DNA of 7,959 nt from Ignavibacteriales bacterium (GTDB taxonomy: Bacteria > Bacteroidota > Ignavibacteria > UBA10030 > SZUA-254): the NCBI GenBank assembly GCA_016207985.1, contig JACQYX010000175.1:1-7959 (forward strand). The letters run 5' to 3'. Below, piece after piece: positions 5,868 through 7,959 of this stretch. The position numbers and the translations under genes were made by a program. The stretch's first letter is position 1; each line of letters begins with the position of its first letter. The notes below the pieces were generated by a model. The model worked only from the letters and a program-made list of their open reading frames with translations. It was not told the origin of the DNA and did no database searches.

Positions 5868-7775
5868 TTATCCAAAATTTATAACTTTACCGCGCTCGGT
5901 CAGTATGTTGAAGATGACCCGTGTGATCACGATGGCACTGAACATACTCGCAACGATTCCGATCATCAGTGTCAGGGCAAATCCCTGAATAGGTCCACTG
6001 CCAAATTGATAAAGAATAACGCCGGTTATGAATGTAGTAACGTTCGAGTCGAAGATAGCAGTAAAAGCTTTGCTGTATCCCGCATCGATTGCAGCAGCGA
6101 GGGTTTTTCCCGTAACCGATTCTTCTCTTATGCGCTCGTAGATAAGAACGTTCGCATCCACTGCTACTGCCATCGTTAATATGATACCAGCGATGCCGGG
6201 CAAAGTTAATGTTCCTGCGAAACCAGCTAAAACTGCTAACACAAAAAGCAGATTCAAGAGCAGAGCCGTATCTGCCATTGTTCCACCCAATCGGTAATAA
6301 ACAATCATGAAGAAAATTGTAAGACCAAAAGCAAGCAATGACGAGAAGATACCTTTCCGAATCGAGTCTTCACCTAATGACGGACCAACAGTCGTCTGCT
6401 GGATTATATCTACAGGTGCCGGTAAAGCACCTGCCTTAAGGACGATCTCAAGTAATTTTGCCTCGTCAACGCTTTCCATTCCTTCTATCTGTGAGTTGCC
6501 ACCGATGATTTTCGTTCTGACAACAGGTGCAGAGAAGCATGCATTATCCATAATGATGGCAATGCGTTTATCGACGTTAGCACCTGTGATACGTGCCCAA
6601 TCGCGCGCACCTTCAGAGTTCATCTCCATCGTAACGATCGGCTGGTTGTAGTTCGGGTCGATGGTAGCACGAGCATTTACGATTACACCGCCCGTTAGCT
6701 CGGGATTTTTCTTAACGGCATAAAGTGTGTAATATTTTTTACCTTCGGCGATGAAGCTATGCTTTGCCGACCACACGAATGACATGTCGCTTGGGATTAA
6801 CCGCCTGATCTCAGGCTTATCGAGAATCCGCATCACTTTTGCTTTATTTTCCTCGGCGGTATAAAGCTCGCCATTCCAACCTTGATCCTGTTGAGGCAAA
6901 GTAGTTGCAAGGTAGAAAAAGGGATGTTCTTTCCGTGCCTGTTCTTCAGCTTTCAATTGATCTTCCGGAATTTGAGCAAGTGAAGAATCGAACAATGATG
7001 TATCTGCCTGTGCAACATCTTTCTTCGTTGTGTCCTTGGCAGCAATGGTTGTTGTATCTGCTTCGGTAGAATCGATGAGAGGTTTTCCCGCTAATGTTTT
7101 ATCGATCGATTCGTACACTTTTGAAGTAATCTCGAGATCGGTCAAGAGTTTGAACTCGAGAAGTGCCGTGCCTTGCAATAGCTGCCGCACTTCGGCTTCT
7201 TTGCTGACACCCGGTAGCTCGACGATAATCCGTCTGCCACCTTGTTTCTGAATTGACGGCTCGGATACACCGTATTGGTCGACACGGTTTCGAACGATTT
7301 CCATCGCTCTATCGATTGCATTATCGGATTCTGAGCGTAATCGACTTACGACGTCGTCGTCGGTGTCACGGATATTCCCGTAATAGCGGCTCATCCTCGC
7401 TTGCTTCGCCTCGAATTTCGCTTTGAGAATATCAATCACGTCCTGTTCGCTTCCCAAAGCTTCGCTGCGGGTTTCTGCTAAGATTGCTTCGAAGAGTGAA
7501 TCTTTATTTTTTGCTACGTCTTCGAGTAATTTTAATACATTTACTTCGAGCACTACGCGCATTCCCCCTTGAAGATCAAGACCTAACTTGATGCGCTTCA
7601 TTCGTGCTTCACGAATATCGCCTTCATTCTGCTCAAGATATTTCAAGCTATCTTCCCCGACTAAGCTGCGAAGTTCTTTTGTGAACTTGTAGTCTTTATA
7701 GGTTGGATAGAGGAAATAGAGAGAAAGCAGGATAGAGGCAACTATGAAAATCAGCTTGCCACGATTTTTCTTCAC
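5868..7775 (-). CDS. secD: Protein translocase subunit SecD
   Basis: Partner of SecF in the Sec accessory complex. The 635 residues show TM1 (about 8–24), motif GLDLQGG (65–71), and a large periplasmic region containing DRAMEIVRNRVDQYGVSEP and IIVELPGV of the P1 base. A second part holds TGGVIVNARATID and MNSEGARDWARITG of the head. Five further TM segments lie at about 475–622, with AVAVDANVLIYERIREE (536–552; proton-relay Asp540) and GFALTLMIGIVASMFSA (598–614). It is slightly longer than E. coli SecD, partly because of a Thr/Asp/Ala-rich linker at about residues 235–265 in the periplasmic region. The start is GTG 7775: an in-frame TAA lies only four codons upstream, and TM1 is well placed. 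AGGAG lies about 13 bases before it, unusually far. It heads an operon with secF and the STAS gene. Confidence 0.97.
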   Translation of the reverse strand: MKKNRGKLIFIVASILLSLYFLYPTYKDYKFTKELRSLVGEDSLKYLEQNEGDIREARMKRIKLGLDLQGGMRVVLEVNVLKLLEDVAKNKDSLFEAILAETRSEALGSEQDVIDILKAKFEAKQARMSRYYGNIRDTDDDVVSRLRSESDNAIDRAMEIVRNRVDQYGVSEPSIQKQGGRRIIVELPGVSKEAEVRQLLQGTALLEFKLLTDLEITSKVYESIDKTLAGKPLIDSTEADTTTIAAKDTTKKDVAQADTSLFDSSLAQIPEDQLKAEEQARKEHPFFYLATTLPQQDQGWNGELYTAEENKAKVMRILDKPEIRRLIPSDMSFVWSAKHSFIAEGKKYYTLYAVKKNPELTGGVIVNARATIDPNYNQPIVTMEMNSEGARDWARITGANVDKRIAIIMDNACFSAPVVRTKIIGGNSQIEGMESVDEAKLLEIVLKAGALPAPVDIIQQTTVGPSLGEDSIRKGIFSSLLAFGLTIFFMIVYYRLGGTMADTALLLNLLFVLAVLAGFAGTLTLPGIAGIILTMAVAVDANVLIYERIREESVTGKTLAAAIDAGYSKAFTAIFDSNVTTFITGVILYQFGSGPIQGFALTLMIGIVASMFSAIVITRVIFNILTERGKVINFG

Positions 7776-7845
7776 GTAAAGTTCTTAACTCCTAAATCAT
7801 GAAAATTGATTGAAAAAAGGTCAGTTTATTGGATTCTGAATTGAA

Positions 7846-7874
7846 AATATAACTGAATTTTTAATGAAAGTCAA
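7846..7874 (-). promoter_or_regulatory. Sigma-70-like promoter for secD–secF–STAS
   Basis: On the − strand TTGACT (7874–7869) and TATATT (7851–7846) are separated by exactly 17 bases, a near-consensus housekeeping promoter. Transcription would begin near 7839, giving a leader of about 63 bases before the secD GTG. The leader contains AGGAG. No YajC gene lies between promoter and secD. Confidence 0.6.
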
Positions 7875-7959
7875 TCAAAAGATACGTTTGGTTATATTGA
7901 TCCTGAACACTTTGATCCCCGTAAAGGATTCCAATGGAAAGCTATTATAGGATTGTGGA
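7866..7959 (+). CDS. Possible start of an unidentified divergent gene (partial, start codon unclear)
   Basis: After an in-frame TGA at 7854–7856 the frame is open to the window edge. It reads ESQSKDTFGYIDPEHFDP then RKGFQWKAIIGLW, a composition (charged lead-in, then an aromatic/hydrophobic run that could begin a membrane segment) much more protein-like than the other frames. No ATG, GTG or TTG occurs in frame before 7953. The only nearby ATG (7864) is in another frame that stops after 28 codons. It may use a rare ATT start (7857), contain a frameshift just after ATG 7864, or be a degraded gene. It also overlaps the secD promoter. I do not recognise the family. Confidence 0.22.

Noticed and set aside
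6307..6651. + strand open frame of 114 codons inside secD
   Set aside because: Antisense to strongly conserved secD motifs and without protein features; a shadow of biased codon use.
7864..7950. 28-codon + strand ORF from ATG 7864
   Set aside because: Short, no Shine–Dalgarno, overlaps the secD promoter, and the neighbouring frame looks more protein-like.

Overview
The window joins an accessory toxin–antitoxin-like module on the + strand (about 1–1755) to a block of ordinary housekeeping genes on the − strand (1995–7775). SecD and SecF are separate genes, the base composition is moderate to AT-leaning, ribosome binding sites range from good (secF, STAS gene, DUF4411 gene) to poor (201, secD), and the genes lie in tight overlapping runs. 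This fits a bacterium of the Bacteroidota–Chlorobiota–Ignavibacteriota (FCB) neighbourhood, more like the Chlorobi/Ignavibacteria side, because Bacteroidetes usually fuse SecDF. That placement is inference, not a measured result.

Accessory part: a 28-residue C-terminal tail of an unrecognised gene ends at 89. A promoter-like pair (129–158) precedes a gene that was once an XRE helix-turn-helix plus ImmA/IrrE (COG2856) metallopeptidase-type regulator. The gene is now broken. The HTH half (201–806) stops exactly where the HEXXH-bearing segment should begin, and the C-terminal half resumes in another frame a few bases later (open from about 809, restart at 848, end 1273). An intact PIN-like DUF4411 protein (1273–1755) follows, with its ATG overlapping the preceding stop and a strong Shine–Dalgarno. 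The region 1756–1994 has no gene but holds four inverted repeats. The last (1939–1987) sits just past the end of the convergent − strand genes.

Housekeeping part, read on the − strand from high to low coordinates: a good sigma-70-like promoter (7874–7846), secD, secF, then a STAS-domain anti-sigma-factor antagonist whose start lies inside the secF 3' end, then a rho-independent terminator (4539–4508). Next come purA (adenylosuccinate synthetase) and a membrane sensor histidine kinase that starts at or just past the purA stop. secD and secF encode the proton-driven accessory subunits of the Sec translocon. The kinase has no adjacent response regulator. The last ~100 bases contain a protein-like + strand reading frame without a standard start codon.

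The most interesting item is the broken antitoxin-type regulator beside an apparently intact PIN-like partner. I see no convincing evidence of a wholly undescribed system.
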